Shown here: positions 45,218-56,439 of the stretch, in pieces
Position numbering within the stretch: the stretch's first letter is position 1
Layout of the letters: each line of letters starts with the position of its first letter
DNA from: Adiantum capillus-veneris
Lineage: Eukaryota > Streptophyta > Polypodiopsida > Polypodiales > Pteridaceae
Direction: 5' to 3'
Length of the DNA stretch: 64,000 nucleotides
Assembly: GCA_014529385.2 (NCBI GenBank)
Contig: CM043950.1
Span: 70,306,935 to 70,370,934 of the forward strand
Notes under the pieces: model-generated
Seen by the model: the letters and a program-made list of their open reading frames with translations, nothing else
Databases searched by the model: none
Told to the model about the DNA's origin: nothing
Translations under genes and position numbers: made by a program

Positions 45218-48200
45218 CTACAATAAACCAGGGTTGCCGAATGGGTTATTTTGTGGCGGATGAGGTTGATAAGGGTTAGACACAGGCATCCCATAGGGCA
45301 TGCCGTAGGAATATGGGTTCATTTGCTGGCCGCCTCCTCCCATCATCTGCTGCTGCATCATCATTGCTTGTTGCTGCATCATCATTGCTTGCTGTTGCTG
45401 TGCAAGGGTTGCTAATTGTACATTGGGAGGGGGAGCCACTTTGGTGGAAGCAAGAAAGGGATCTTGCTGCACGGCCGGCACTATCGCATTCCCTGCAAAT
45501 GGGTTCGGTGACATATAGCCCATACTATTATTGGCTGCTGAAGCATACGCTTGCCTGTTCAGTGCATCGTCATACAAGCTGTCCAATGTCAATTTATCCA
45601 ATCCACCAGCCTACAAATCAAAATCACTATCTTCCTTAGCACAACCACTGTTTTCACTAGCAAGGTCAAGAGCACCACAAGTCCACAATAGAAACAAGAT
45701 GAAAACTCACGTTAGCATCCTAAAACATTAAAATACAGGGTAAAGCTTCACAACAATAAAAATGAAAAGGACGTCAAGTTGTGGAAGGCTCTGAAATGAA
45801 GGGAACCATTGACAAACTAAAAAAAGGGGAAATTTTTTCAATGCTTCGATTGAAAAGGTAGGTCCAATCACCATGGAAAGAAAAAAAATTCAAAATGGAT
45901 GCCTAACTCTCTACTTCGATAAGGCTTGTTTTAGAAAGCCAATAATACAGTGCTTTCAATCCTTTCGATTCGAAGGATTTTGCTTTGGAACCACCACCAT
46001 GGTATGTTTTAATTACCCCGAAAAGCACAGCAATGCTCTGGAAAGCCAGAAAATGAGGTAGAAGGCTCTTAAATGAAAGGACCCATTTATCAACTAAAAG
46101 ATCAATGCTTTACATGCAAAAGTCAGATATATGCCTAGCTCCCTTCTTCACTAAGGCCTGCTAAATGAAGGGGCCCATTTACAAACTAACAAACAAAGAA
46201 GATTCAAGGCTTCACATGCAAAGGTAGGTCCATAATTATCAAAAGTGATTGAATATTCAAATTTACACGTAACTCCCTTCTTCACTAAGGCTTGTTTTAC
46301 AAAGCCCAAAACCCCATGCACAGACCTGCTCAAACGCACACACAAGGCAATGATGGGAAAAAATAGGTATAAACAAACCGTCTCACCATGCACTCATTGA
46401 AAAATGACCTCCTTCGTGGTACATCGACAATAAGCAACTCTTGGGTCTTTTTGATAGGCAAACTCAAAGCAAACACACAAGTCCCATGAGAACATTCGCT
46501 TTTCTTTTGATATGCTAGCGACCAAAACTAAACTTACACAGGAATGAAGAGGACAAGATACAACCTACTCCTTTGATGCCATTGACGCAGTCAATTTATC
46601 ACTTGCGCAAATATACTGCTAAATAAATACAGCTAATCATTAAAAAAACACTAACCAATTTGCTCTGATTGAGTGCGCTATCATTACTGCTTGTTGTAGT
46701 TACAAGGGCCAGCTCCCAACCAGTTACTCCAGCTTCCATATCCAGCGCTTTGCCATTTTCTACAGAAGTACCATTTGACTCTGGCACTGCACGGACAAAA
46801 ATGTTTATTATAAGAGAGTTTTGAGGCCCGCGGTAGCATTATTTGCAAGGCCCTATGAACACTTCAAAATACTCCGGTAGCTTTGCTGCCCAATGGGGAA
46901 AGATGAAACGCGGAACAAAATAAACTATTACCTATTGCTAAAGCTAAAGCATTGCTCTCTTCTAAAACAGAGGGATCGACTTTGGCGTCATCCAGACCCT
47001 GAAAGCACGAACAAGGGAGCATGAATTTCCAGTGCAAAGAGAACTTGAATTTCAAGCACAATTACTTGGGAAACAATTTTACCAGAAAGTCCACTTTTTC
47101 GGGTGCTGCAACTGGTACTGGATCAGGAACAAAAGTGTTGTTCTCAATTGGTTGAGTTGGTTCAGGAGGGGCACGGGGCTCCTCTGGCTCAGCTGGTTTG
47201 TATTCAAGAGCAAGTACTTTCTTAGTCCCATGACCATCCTTATCATCCTACAACAAAAGGATTGGGCCAACAGTTACGCAATCAGCAGTGAAATATGTAA
47301 GGGCAAGAGATGCATGAGAGCAGTTACCATTGAGTCTTTACGTGAAAACGATGACTGCCGAGGAGCATCCCGCACGTATTGCTCCATAGATGTCAGAAAA
47401 GATTGTGGAGGCTGCATAATGGGTGCAAAAACTTTACAATTTTTGTGTGTATAAGTGAAAATTATCTTTACCAAATTATTACCTGTTCTAGAGGAGGCAA
47501 CTTCATACTGCGAGAAAATTCCAATCCTTTGCACGCATCATAAAATTCAGAAAGCCTCTCAGTCTGTTCAAAATTATGATCTATATGGTAGTATCCTTGG
47601 CAGTGGAAAAGAACTGAAAACAATGCCAAAAAGGATCCGTGTCTACCTGTTGCCCACCTCGCTTGTATATCTCAAGAGCTTTGATAGCATCAAAGCGCTG
47701 CATCTCAAAGAACTGGCACAGGAGAAACCCACAGGAAATCAGTTGTATTTTGAAGGGAAATTTTGCAAGAATTCCTAGAGAGAAAAAAACAGCAGATTCT
47801 AGCGAGAGAATTTTCCAGGGGAGAGAAAACATTTCTCAGATTCTAGACAGAGAAATCTACTCTGTTCTAGACCGAGTAATTTTTTTACAGGAGAACATTA
47901 CAAAACACATGCATGTAGAAACTGAAGTTTCCATTGGGGCACCTTATCAACTAGGTTGATCATTCCATCATTGATTGCTTGATAGATCCTGATGCTTTCC
48001 TTTAGAACCTAGACAAAAATAATCTTTGCTAAATACAAGTCTTTAGAACAGGAAGGATTGCCTCCCATTCATGAAACTGCTAACTTACCAGGTTGAGTGC
48101 ATATTGAATGACATAATTTGAATAAGCGGCTCCTTCCGGCTGCAAACAAAACATCCTCTTGACTAATCAATGGTTGTTCTATCAGAACTTTAATCTAAGA

Positions 48201-48483
48201 TAGCTCACCAGGCAACCCATCAACCGGTAAAGCAGCTCTTGCAAGACTGGCATTTGCTCCAATAAATCAACAGTATCCAGCTCTTTTACCCTCTGCGTGC
48301 AGATGAAAAGCATTTCATATTCGGCAATTCATGTGACAATGGCAGGCGGACTGTAAAGGGTATAAATTGTTAAGCACACCAGAATGCGATCTGAATCCAA
48401 ATCGTACTTCAGAACTCGAAAGCACTCTAAACGCTCCTCGAGGTATAGTGCATATGTACGTACCCAAGCAGAGTAATCCCATG
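45218..48483 (-). CDS. ANTH/AP180-type clathrin assembly protein, 3' part (11 exons)
   Basis: Eleven exons with GT-AG borders, all in phase, read 48483-48380, 48292-48209, 48139-48089, 48008-47943, 47712-47647, 47563-47483, 47411-47328, 47247-47083, 46998-46932, 46786-46656 and 45610-45218 (stop TAG 45220-45218), about 430 codons. The first 150 give the C-terminal half of the ANTH domain: [34 protein letters not shown] and L-V-D-K-F-F-E-M. The tail carries [23 protein letters not shown] and a Gln/Met-rich stretch. It also has DPF and two NPF motifs, which in this family bind adaptor and EH-domain proteins. Such proteins bind PIP2 and clathrin in endocytosis. The N-terminal roughly 140 residues, including the lipid-binding part, have no exon in this window. 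The first exon seen starts inside an Ala codon, so an upstream exon is expected. Confidence 0.93.
45611..46655 (-). repeat. Largest visible ANTH intron, with degenerate internal repeats
   Basis: 1045-bp intron between the last two exons. A motif like AATGAAGGGGCCCATTTACA recurs at about 45793, 46070 and 46155, and GGTAGGTCCA and CTTCACTAAGGC segments recur around it, so the intron holds diverged repeat units. Related motifs lie at 27917 and 27995. Confidence 0.5.
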
Positions 48484-48853
48484 CTGTGAATAAATCCAAC
48501 AAACCACTACAAATCATTAAAGAGTATTCCATGGTGCCCATGACAAAGAAAAGGGCGGAAAATGATAGCCTGAAAGTCTTTTTTCCGAACACCTCCCAAA
48601 GACTCCTCTTTCCCAAACAGTGAAATATTTATCCTCAAACATCCTGTGAGGGGGGGGGGGGGGGGGGGGGGGGCGGGGGATTTCAAGCATCGATTCCACC
48701 TCAGAGAGCCAGAGAGCGTTTCAAAAAGTTTGGTTTGTGATAATAAAGAAATACCCGAATCGGCATCAGTCCAGCTGAGAAGAGAACTCCGTCACTCAGT
48801 GTCTCGTCTCAAGTGTCATATTCTCTTTTCAGTTCAAGTGTTTAATTGCTTAA
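48484..48853. repeat. Start of upstream ANTH intron with a 24-base G run
   Basis: After the 3' splice site (minus strand CACAG at 48484-48488) comes non-coding sequence. The plus strand has 24 consecutive G at 48650-48673, then one C and five more G. No upstream ANTH exon was found here. Confidence 0.7.
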
Positions 48854-49250
48854 TGTCACAAAATGATGACATGGCAACCTGGCAGCAAGAGGAGAGAGAG
48901 ATCACAAACTGCCGACGTGGCGGCAATTCTGCGGCAGCCCATAATTTGCAGCAGAAAATCTGGCAGCTGACATGACAGACCCTACACAATGTGCAAGCAT
49001 CTGCAGATGTCAGCTATTTGAGCAGTTATTTCTTTTGGATAGTTCCAGCTTTTTGTATCAATTGCTTTTGGGCCTGGGGCCTTTATATATGAGGCCTTAG
49101 GAGCACTCTAGGAGATTAGCTTGGAAGCAGATTGCAGAGTGAATTCTCTGCACTTGTACTCTGTGAGTCATCAATATAGAAAGAAGTACCAAAAGGGGCT
49201 TTGGTGCGTCTAAAGGTGGAAATCCGCCCACTTTGTGTCACGACTGCTGT
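48854..49250 (+). repeat. LTR family B, plus-strand copy
   Basis: Begins TGTCACAAAATGATGAC, has a TATATATG box near 49080-49087 and the segment GCAGAGT...CTTGTACT...CAATATAGAAAG. These match, in reverse, segments at 54606-55100 and 61802-62200. The 3' edge is approximate; a weak initiator-Met-like primer site (TGTTATCAAG) may follow at about 49252. Confidence 0.5.
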
Positions 49251-50112
49251 TTGTTATCAAGTTAAAAGAGTAAGAGTTTTCAGTTCTGTTCGTGAGGGAA
49301 GCCGTCCCACCTGCAGTATTGAGGGATGAAGAACCAACGGCAATGGAGATGAGAATAACGACAAATCGGATGACGATGAGTAGGATGACCAAACTGAAGA
49401 ATCTTTAATAAAGGATCCACACCTTGCAGATCCTAGACAGAAATTGCAAGTTAGCACTTGTGTTGAAGTATTCAAGGGATCCTAAATATCCGAAATCTAA
49501 AGGAGTAGCCGATCCCAAAAGATGGTAGAAGATCACCAACCCTCCACTCAAGTTGGCAATGAAAGTGAAAGCAAAATAGCAATCTGATATGAGGACTTCT
49601 CTTCAGCAGCAGAAGAAATTGATTGAGCTATTGCGTGAAAGATCAACAAATCATCAAATACAAGAAGCGCTCTTGCAAGAGATGGAAATCGGAGTCTTTC
49701 CCTGTCTATCTCGGCCAAAAGTCAACTTTCAAGGATTGGTAGAGAGGGGTCAACAGGAAAAACCGCCGACGTGTTCATTTTAAAGACGAGTCTAGTTCTC
49801 CTCCTCCTTGCATCTTCTACTTCTAATTCCAATGAAGACGAAAGACCAAACTCGAGGAACGAAAGTACTGAAACAGCAAATCAAGAAAGAACAACAAGAT
49901 ATCAAGTCATTCAGATACAAATACCCCTTCATCTTCTAACGACTCTAATGATGACTCTTCAACCTTCGGGACCACTTTTGGCAAAACAAGGAATGACCTG
50001 ATTCGGCAATTGAGGCACGACAACTTGAAAAGGAGAAAGGGCAAGACAGAATTTAAGGACAGTCGTCAAAATGTAAAGATTTGAGACTTTTTCAGGCCAC
50101 AAGAATACTCAC
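49251..50112 (+). pseudogene. Decayed gag-like region of a family-B element
   Basis: Plus-strand frames 49589-49783 and 49771-50001 and their neighbours contain Gln/Lys/Glu-rich segments, a Ser/Asn/Asp-rich linker, and a basic C-terminal part before the LINE insertion. The position right after an LTR in the same orientation suggests gag. No zinc knuckle is visible. Confidence 0.35.
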
Positions 50113-50130
50113 AAGGCCCCGTCTTTTATT
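50113..50130. repeat. LINE target-site duplication (left), 18 bp
   Basis: AAGGCCCCGTCTTTTATT, identical to 54588-54605. Confidence 0.92.
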
Positions 50131-50272
50131 TTTTTCCCGAGAGAAAGATCCTTCTATTAGTTAATGAAAACTGCCCATAGGGCTACAACCACCTCTGCAA
50201 GAGAGGGCTACAACAAGCATGATGGGGAGACTCTCCCAATGAAAAAACAGCATATATACAATTGAGGCTAAA

Positions 50273-51146
50273 TCAAGAGATGGGAGGAGGAAAGAGCCAC
50301 ACAGGTGGACAGTAGTGCCATCTGAGCACCCCCTGGACTATGGTGTAGAAAGGCCCAGGGCGCCAGAGTCGAAGGAAAGCCTCGCGGCGCTCCCGCATGC
50401 GGTCGGAGCTGCCCTGTAGTCCCTCAAGCTGTCCTCTGAGAGTATGGATCGGCTCTAGCCAAAAGTCACGAACAATCTTTGCTGGTGGCACAGGGCGAGC
50501 CTCAAAGATGCGGAAACAGCAGGCCCGCCAGATGAACCAAAGTGTCATGCCACTGATGAGCTCCCAACACTCCTCTCTCTCACTGCATCACTCCTGTGGA
50601 GTAAGCTCTGTAGCAGGCTGGAGTGTAGGACGTCCCCCCTGCATCACTATCATCCTGCTGGTGGAAGATAGCTCAAACTGAAGTGCCGGGCCCGTGAGGG
50701 TGGACCAAGCCGCTGCCCCCCCAAGTGTACTGTCGAGCCGTGGAGAGAGCAGGCATCAGTCGAAGAACTCGTAGCCACACCTGCTGAGCCGAGGGACAGT
50801 CCCAAAGACAGTGACGCTGACTCTCCACCAAATGGTCACAAGCTGCACATGTGGCCAAGAGACCACTATGCACTAGCCAGCTCCCTACTGCTGTGGCTCT
50901 ATGTGCGACCAGCCATTGAAACAAGGTGACTCGCCTCAGCTGTCTGGATTCCCACAACCTCTCCCAAAAGTCTGCCAAGAACTCGACTGTGAGACCCTCC
51001 TCCTGCCAATGACGTGCCAATGACGTGCTACAGCGGGGAGGGCCTCTCTCTGTGCTGCTAGTATATGCCGTCCAAGCCGAACAGTGTACTGAAAGAAGGG
51101 GACTCCTGGGTGGTCTGCAGAAGAGAAGGGGTCCCTCCATAGCCAC
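50273..51146 (-). pseudogene. LINE C-terminal region with zf-RVT-type zinc finger
   Basis: 50673-51146 contains F-Q-W-L-V-A-H-R-A, then C-A-A-C-D-H and H-C-L-W-D-C-P-S-A-Q, the Cys/His arrangement of the zinc-binding domain found after many plant LINE reverse transcriptases. 50273-50548 (I-W-R-A-C-C-F-R-I-F) is the closing part of the protein. Confidence 0.75.
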
Positions 51147-53284
51147 TCACCAAGATCCCATTGTACTCGTGCCAGTGGACAGCACTCCCAAGCCCAAAGC
51201 CTCCAGTGTCCAGTCTCAAGAGCTGCTGGGTCAGGGTCTATGACACAAGTCCTCCCACAGATGCCCACAACTCGGATCCTCTGAAAACAGCACTCTGCTA
51301 CCTGCGGGGCCTCTACTGCAACTCGCTGTAATCGTCCCCCACACTGAAGCTCGAAGAATAGGGCTGGGACAGTTTCTGAGCAGGCCCTTACTGAAATGAG
51401 AACCTCCAATCGTGTGAAGGCTCCCATCCACCGGGGTGCTACTGGCTCAAGAGGCGTGAACCACTCAGCTGGAACTGACTCTGAGATGTCCTGACACATG
51501 CTCTGCACCCCTCTCATGCCCTGCAGCTTGAAACCCTGTACCTCCTTTGACAAACCTGTGAACTCTAGCCAGTCACCTAGAGAGCGCGCTGGACCTACTG
51601 CCATGGGACCCCAGGAAACATGAGGTCGACTACCAACCAAGTGGCCTCTCTGAGTGCTAACCATGGGGTTCCAGATGAGGGGCTGCCGTAGGCGCTCCTC
51701 CGTGCACATCGGCTATCGTTGCTCCAAGCCACGCCGTAGGAGCTCCCAAGAACAAAGCAAACTCACAGCGAAACGGTCCTCCAGTCTCCTGCTCAAACCA
51801 ACTCGGCGCATCTCTGTAAAGATCCATCTGGTCGAAGGTTGCCAAGGGCCTCTTGATTGAGGCACCCTGGCACGAAGCCTCTGCAACAAGAACTCCTTCC
51901 AGGGCTCCTCACCTCGAAGAAGTCCTTTGACTATGAACTTCCCTAGAAGGGCTCTGCTCTGCTGTGCTGGATCAATGATCCCAAGCCCTCCCTGAGAACA
52001 AGGAAGCGTGATGACCGACAAAGCCACCTTGGCCATCTCAGTGTCACGTCCTGACCAAAGAAAGTTCTTGATCAGCCTCTCTACCTGGCTGATACAAGAA
52101 CTCGAGAAGATCTAGCACGAGGTGATGTACCACATAGTCGCCAACAGCACCTGGTTGGCAACTACTACTCTCCCAGCCAGCGACAGACGTGCTGAGCTCC
52201 AATGTAACAGCTTTCTCCTGATGGACAGGAGAAGAGGAGCAATCTGCTCCTCGGGAGACAAGTCCAAACCAACCTGACAACCCAAGTATCGAACTGTAGT
52301 CCCTGGGGGAATCGACCTGAAACCCTCTCCTGGCATCCAATCTGGCATAGGAGCACTACCAACTGAGAAAGCCACTGTCTTTCTCCAGTTGATCAGTGCG
52401 CCCGATGCACAACAGAAGGTCTCCAAAGCCTGCTCACATCTGTGAAGATTGGCCTCCTGGCCATCTAAGTACAAGGCTGAGTCATCGGCAAACTTGACGT
52501 CCAGTAGCTCCTCTCCTCGAATAGGGAGTGCTAAGCCCCGGAGACCAACCTACTGTGACACCAAAAATCTGCTCATCGCCTCCGCATAGAACAGAAAGAG
52601 AAAGGGGGCAAGAGGACAGCCCTGTCTGATCGAGCGTGTGAGCATGAAGCACTCACCTCTCCCTTTTGCCAAAAGCACCTGATTGTGAGCCTGCCTGTAC
52701 AAAGCTGACACCCCTCTGATCCAAGCATCTGAGAAGCCCATCCTGCGAAGAGTGCCCTCTAGAAAGTCCCAGTCAACTCGATCGTAGGCCTTCTCAAAAT
52801 CGAGAAGAAGAATCACAAGGTCCTCACCACGGAGCCGTGTCAGGGCAGAAGCCTCCCAAAAAGTAAAGATGTTGTCAAGGATACTGCGTTCCTTGACAAA
52901 ACCTGTCTGAGTCCCATGTATAAGGCTCTCTAAAAGTGGCTGAATCCTCAAACTCAGAGCCTTGGCAAGAATTTTGTAGGCTGAGTTGAGGATGGTGATG
53001 GGGCCACTGTCGAATCTCATCCAAGGAGCCACCCTCCTTGGGAATGAGGTAGATCAAGCCCTCACTCATGCTGTCAGGCATCACTCCTGTGTCAAAATGT
53101 ACTAAAAAGCACTACAAAGATCTGGGCCAAGCAGGCCCCAATACTCCAAGAAAAAGCTCGGAGTCAACCCATCCTCACCTGGACAGCTACCACGAGGGAG
53201 GGCCCTCAGAGCTGTGTGCAGCTCCTCAAGCTGAAGTGGCATCTCTAGCCTCTGGCGCATCTCCTCTGTCACAAGACATGGCAT
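51147..53284 (-). pseudogene. LINE reverse transcriptase
   Basis: The RT entry (G-E-D-G-L-T-P) is at 53102-53284. The next block, L-I-Y-L-I-P-K-E, is at 52875-53084 in another frame. 52550-53032 carries T-G-F-V-K-E-R-S-I-L-D-N and L-D-F-E-K-A-Y-D-R-V-D-W, and ends with the R-Q-G-C-P-L-A-P motif. After a stop, the active site F-A-D-D and the thumb region follow at 52112-52500 (G-A-L-I-N-W-R-K-T and Y-L-G-C). 51147-52040 is the connection to the zinc finger with several stops. Confidence 0.88.
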
Positions 53285-53323
53285 CTGCGCCCAAACCTGC
53301 TCCCTGCATGCATCCTGCGGCTC

Positions 53324-54587
53324 TCACTGAGGCTCAGCCGACAGTAACTCACGGTAAAAGTCAGTAGCGACTGCACGCATATCCTCGGGCTCACAAGCAA
53401 CTGACCCATCGGGCCTCCTCAACTGACTGACCTTGGCATGCGAATGTCGAGGCCCCACTATCTCAAAAAAAGCACCAGTCACTCTGTCACCCACCTGAGT
53501 CCACTGAGATGCCTGTCGGTGGAAGGCAAACTCATGACGCCTCTCCTCTCTGCTAGCAAGCTCCTGTCGAGCCTGTTGTAGCTGCTCCTCCAACCATGGA
53601 TTGTCTGGATGCTGCTTCTGCATCCTCTGCAGTGAAGCAATGCCCCGTCTGAGACGCTGCTCCGCCTCTCTCGCTGCAGCCCGGCGAGCCAGAGACTCCT
53701 GAAGAAAAAAGTGGCTAAGCTGAGCTAGGCCTGAGGCCACTCTGTCTGCAGGTGAATCCTGTCTGTCCATATCCTCTGTCCAGAGAGCCTCTACCCTCTC
53801 TCTGAGTGTTGAGTCCAACAAGGCCCTCTCTGGGATGTGGAGCATCGTGCTCCCACTCCTCTGCCTGTCTGCCACTGTGAGGATCACTGGTGCATGGTCC
53901 GAGAAGGAAGTCCCTGCCAGGATGCCCACTGAACCCCCCAAGTCACTGAAGTGGTCACTAGTGTAGAAGCAATCTATCCGCGATAGATTCACTCCTCCCA
54001 CTCTGCGGTCCGATCTAGAGAAGGCAAGACTGTCTAGGGGCCTCACAAAACCTGAGTGCTGCCATGTATCCGAGACCCTCAAAGTCATACAAAACCTCTC
54101 CCAGGCTGCCAACTCGACTCTATGCACAGTAGCATGGCTGCCACCAATCCTGTCAGAAGGGTCCTCCAACATGTTGAAGTCCCCTCCTATACACCAATGA
54201 TCGGCCTGCGGCAAAGACTCAATAATCTATGACCAAAACTCTGCACGAGCACTCGCCACATTGGGCGCATAGATGTTCAGGAAGCCCACAAGGCCACCCT
54301 GAACCTGCATAGTAACCCACTGAGCCCTGCCTGGCACAATAATCCCTCTGCCTACAATGGCCTGCTGCAATGAGTCCACAATAGTCATACATACCCCTCC
54401 CTGGATGCCTCCAGGTCCAAAAGCAACTGACCAAAAGGTATCATACCATCCACGCAAAATCTGACCACAACGCCGAATGCGGCTCTCACACAGATGGTGC
54501 TCCTGAAGCATAAGGAGATCGATCTCTTCTCCCACAAGGCAATGCTGAAGCTCCTGACGCAATCGGCCCCGCTGCCGCTGAAACTGG
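53324..54587 (-). pseudogene. LINE apurinic-type endonuclease domain and linker
   Basis: 54227-54562 gives L-L-M-L-Q-E-H-H-L (catalytic Glu) and F-L-N-I-Y-A-P-N. After one stop, 53324-54214 continues with W-C-I-G-G-D-F-N-M-L, S-R-I-D-C-F-Y and S-D-H-A-P-V-I-L, the standard motifs of the exonuclease/endonuclease/phosphatase fold. A Gln/Arg/Glu-rich helical linker to the RT follows. The extreme N-terminus is missing at the truncation point. Confidence 0.88.
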
Positions 54588-54605
54588 AAGGCCCCGTCTT
54601 TTATT
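54588..54605. repeat. LINE target-site duplication (right), 18 bp
   Basis: Exact copy of 50113-50130. Confidence 0.92.
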
Positions 54606-55105
54606 CAGTAGTTCGACGCTGCTTTCTCCAGTAACCGGGACAACACCACAAGCCAATAGAAAAGAACAGACTGAACAAACTTTTGGCACTTCAATAACAA
54701 CTGAACTGAAAGAGAGCACACGCAACACAGAGTGGTGGAATTCCACCCCGGAGAGTACTGGCCCCAAACCGTGGCGGCCCTTTCGGTATTTCTTTATATT
54801 GTTTACAAGGTACACTATGTGGCTCTTGCTCTGCATCTCCCGTGGGCAAACTACCAGAGTGAGAGCTCACAATTCATATTTATAGGCCCTTGGCAGCAGT
54901 TTACATGAAAAGCTTTAAACTCAAAAGCATATGGTCCAAAAGCGCTGACCCAAAAAGTTGTCAGTGCGAATTACAAAAATCTGTACACTTGCCACGTCAG
55001 CACCTGTAGCGCGATTCGTAGAAGTCCGTACAGCTTGCCACATCATCAACGTAAATCACAGGCGTTCGTACAACTGCCACATCATCAGCTTTTTCGTAAG
55101 AGTGT
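54606..55105 (-). repeat. LTR family B and leader, minus-strand copy
   Basis: Shares with 61802-62200 the block GGCCCCAAACC...CCCTTTCGGTATTTC, the segment TTTACATGAAAAGC, and a series of CCGTACA...TGCCACRTCA repeats. The leader part (54640-54740) matches 60150-60275. Outer edge is approximate; the chromovirus RT starts at 55106. Confidence 0.6.
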
Positions 55106-55335
55106 GTGGTCCCGTTTTATTTTAAGCACTATCAATTTTTGGTCTTGCCTTTTGGTTTGACCAACGCTCCAACCACGTTTCAGCAGATGATAAATGATCT
55201 GGTGAGGCCGTTTCTAGGCAACTTCGTTGTTATATTTCTCGATGACATCTTGATTTACGATGACAGTTTGTCTGAGCATTTGGCGCATATATGCGTTGTT
55301 CTCGAAGTACTAAGGACTGAGAAGCTTTATGCTAA
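55106..55335 (+). pseudogene. Ty3/gypsy (chromovirus-like) RT, first fragment
   Basis: Reads Y-Q-F-L-V-L-P-F-G-L-T-N-A-P-T-T-F-Q and the active site F-L-D-D-I-L-I-Y. It is interrupted at 55336 by a solo LTR, and the frame resumes at 56440. Upstream RT is missing, replaced by LTR family B. Confidence 0.8.
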
Positions 55336-56434
55336 TGTTAGGTGCAGCAGAATGAATGTTGTATTTTCTCAAGATTAGTGATCTTTACCGCTCAAGGTTC
55401 CTTTTAGTTCTTAGGGAAAGAGAGAGCTTTCCGTCTTGTGGAGAGTGCTATGATCACGAACAAAGTGAGTGGATATTGTGCGTTCAAGTGAATGAGACTG
55501 AGAGAAGGAGAGAGAAGAGATACAACCCTCCTCCGAAGGCCCCACTCTCGTCGGCGAGAGTGGTCTATTCTTTGATTGCACAAAGGTGTACAATGCGTAT
55601 GCAATGGACTATGCAACTTGGTCTATGCCGATGACGACGACGACGACGACGATCGCTGAAATCTGAGGTCTTCTAATCGCTGAATTTCGGGACTGTTTCG
55701 GTGGCTGAAAATGACTGTTTGGCTGCGTTTTCTGAGGTAAATCTTGGGGGATCTGCTGCAACCAATGAGGGCTGAATCTGCTGCTCTGCTATAGGCTGAA
55801 AACGCTGCTGTCTTGATGTCGCTAAGGCTGAAAAACCAAAACGCTGGTTTTTAGGGTTTGCTGCGTTTTTAGGGTTTCTGAAAAACGCTGAAGCTTCTGA
55901 AGTCAGAAACGCTGGCCTTTCTCTTCTTGCTGGCGATCTCTGGCATGGGAGGAACGCTAGGGAGAGAGAAGTGAATTGCCGGCGATGGTGCTGCGGGGAG
56001 TGGCCTCGCCAAGGGAATGGAGAGGGTTCTTGCTGAGAAGGTGCTTGTTGAGCAAGGTGCTCCTGCTGCCTCTTCTGCCATGTAGTGCTAACTTGGGTTT
56101 GCTTATATAGAAACTTAGCAAAATTGCCCTACCTACTTTTGTAGGAAAGTCACTTAAAAATAATAAGTGAAAATCCCAATAAATAGGAAAATAGGCTAAA
56201 TGCACTGGAAAATTCTCCTAACTGATGCTAATGGATTCTGATGGGAATTCCGATGATCATGTTGTGTGCAACCGGAGGATATGCATCTATGCTAAGTGAC
56301 TGGGCATGCACGGTCTACGAATAGACTCACAAAAGTGCCAGATCACTGCTAATCTAAACTGACTTGACTGACGGGAACCGTGCTATGGTGTAGCTTGTCC
56401 ACGGACACATAGGGTTGGGATGTGTCACGTGACA
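55336..56434 (-). repeat. Solo LTR, family A (1099 bp)
   Basis: Starts TGTTAGGTGCAGC and ends CACGTGACA, with the duplication GCTAA at 55331-55335 and 56435-56439. It sits inside an RT gene whose homology resumes exactly after it. On the minus strand a TATATAAG box is at about 56102-56109, suggesting minus orientation. It has a (GAC)n stretch at about 55633-55651. No internal region or second LTR is attached. Confidence 0.85.
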
Positions 56435-56439
56435 GCTAA

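Larger units (their letters stand above)
50131..54587 (-). mobile_element. L1-like LINE, 5'-truncated, decayed
   Basis: About 4.46 kb bounded by an exact 18-bp duplication and a short A tail on the minus strand (the T run at 50131-50135 and adjoining T residues). It encodes endonuclease, reverse transcriptase and a C-terminal zinc-binding region, in that order. The frame begins inside the endonuclease, so ORF1 and the very start of ORF2 were lost, as is usual for target-primed insertions. It is visibly more GC-rich than its surroundings. Most blocks share one frame, broken by a few stops and two frameshifts around 53030-53100. Confidence 0.93.

Noticed and set aside
48329-48616. 95-codon frame beginning at an ATG upstream of the first ANTH exon
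   Set aside because: Only the part from 48483 to 48380 matches the ANTH family and it is bounded by AG and GT splice sites; the rest is intron.
50397-51243. Plus-strand frames inside the LINE (for example 50397-50681, 51025-51243)
   Set aside because: Antisense shadows of the GC-rich LINE coding region; the minus strand carries recognisable RT and zinc-finger motifs.
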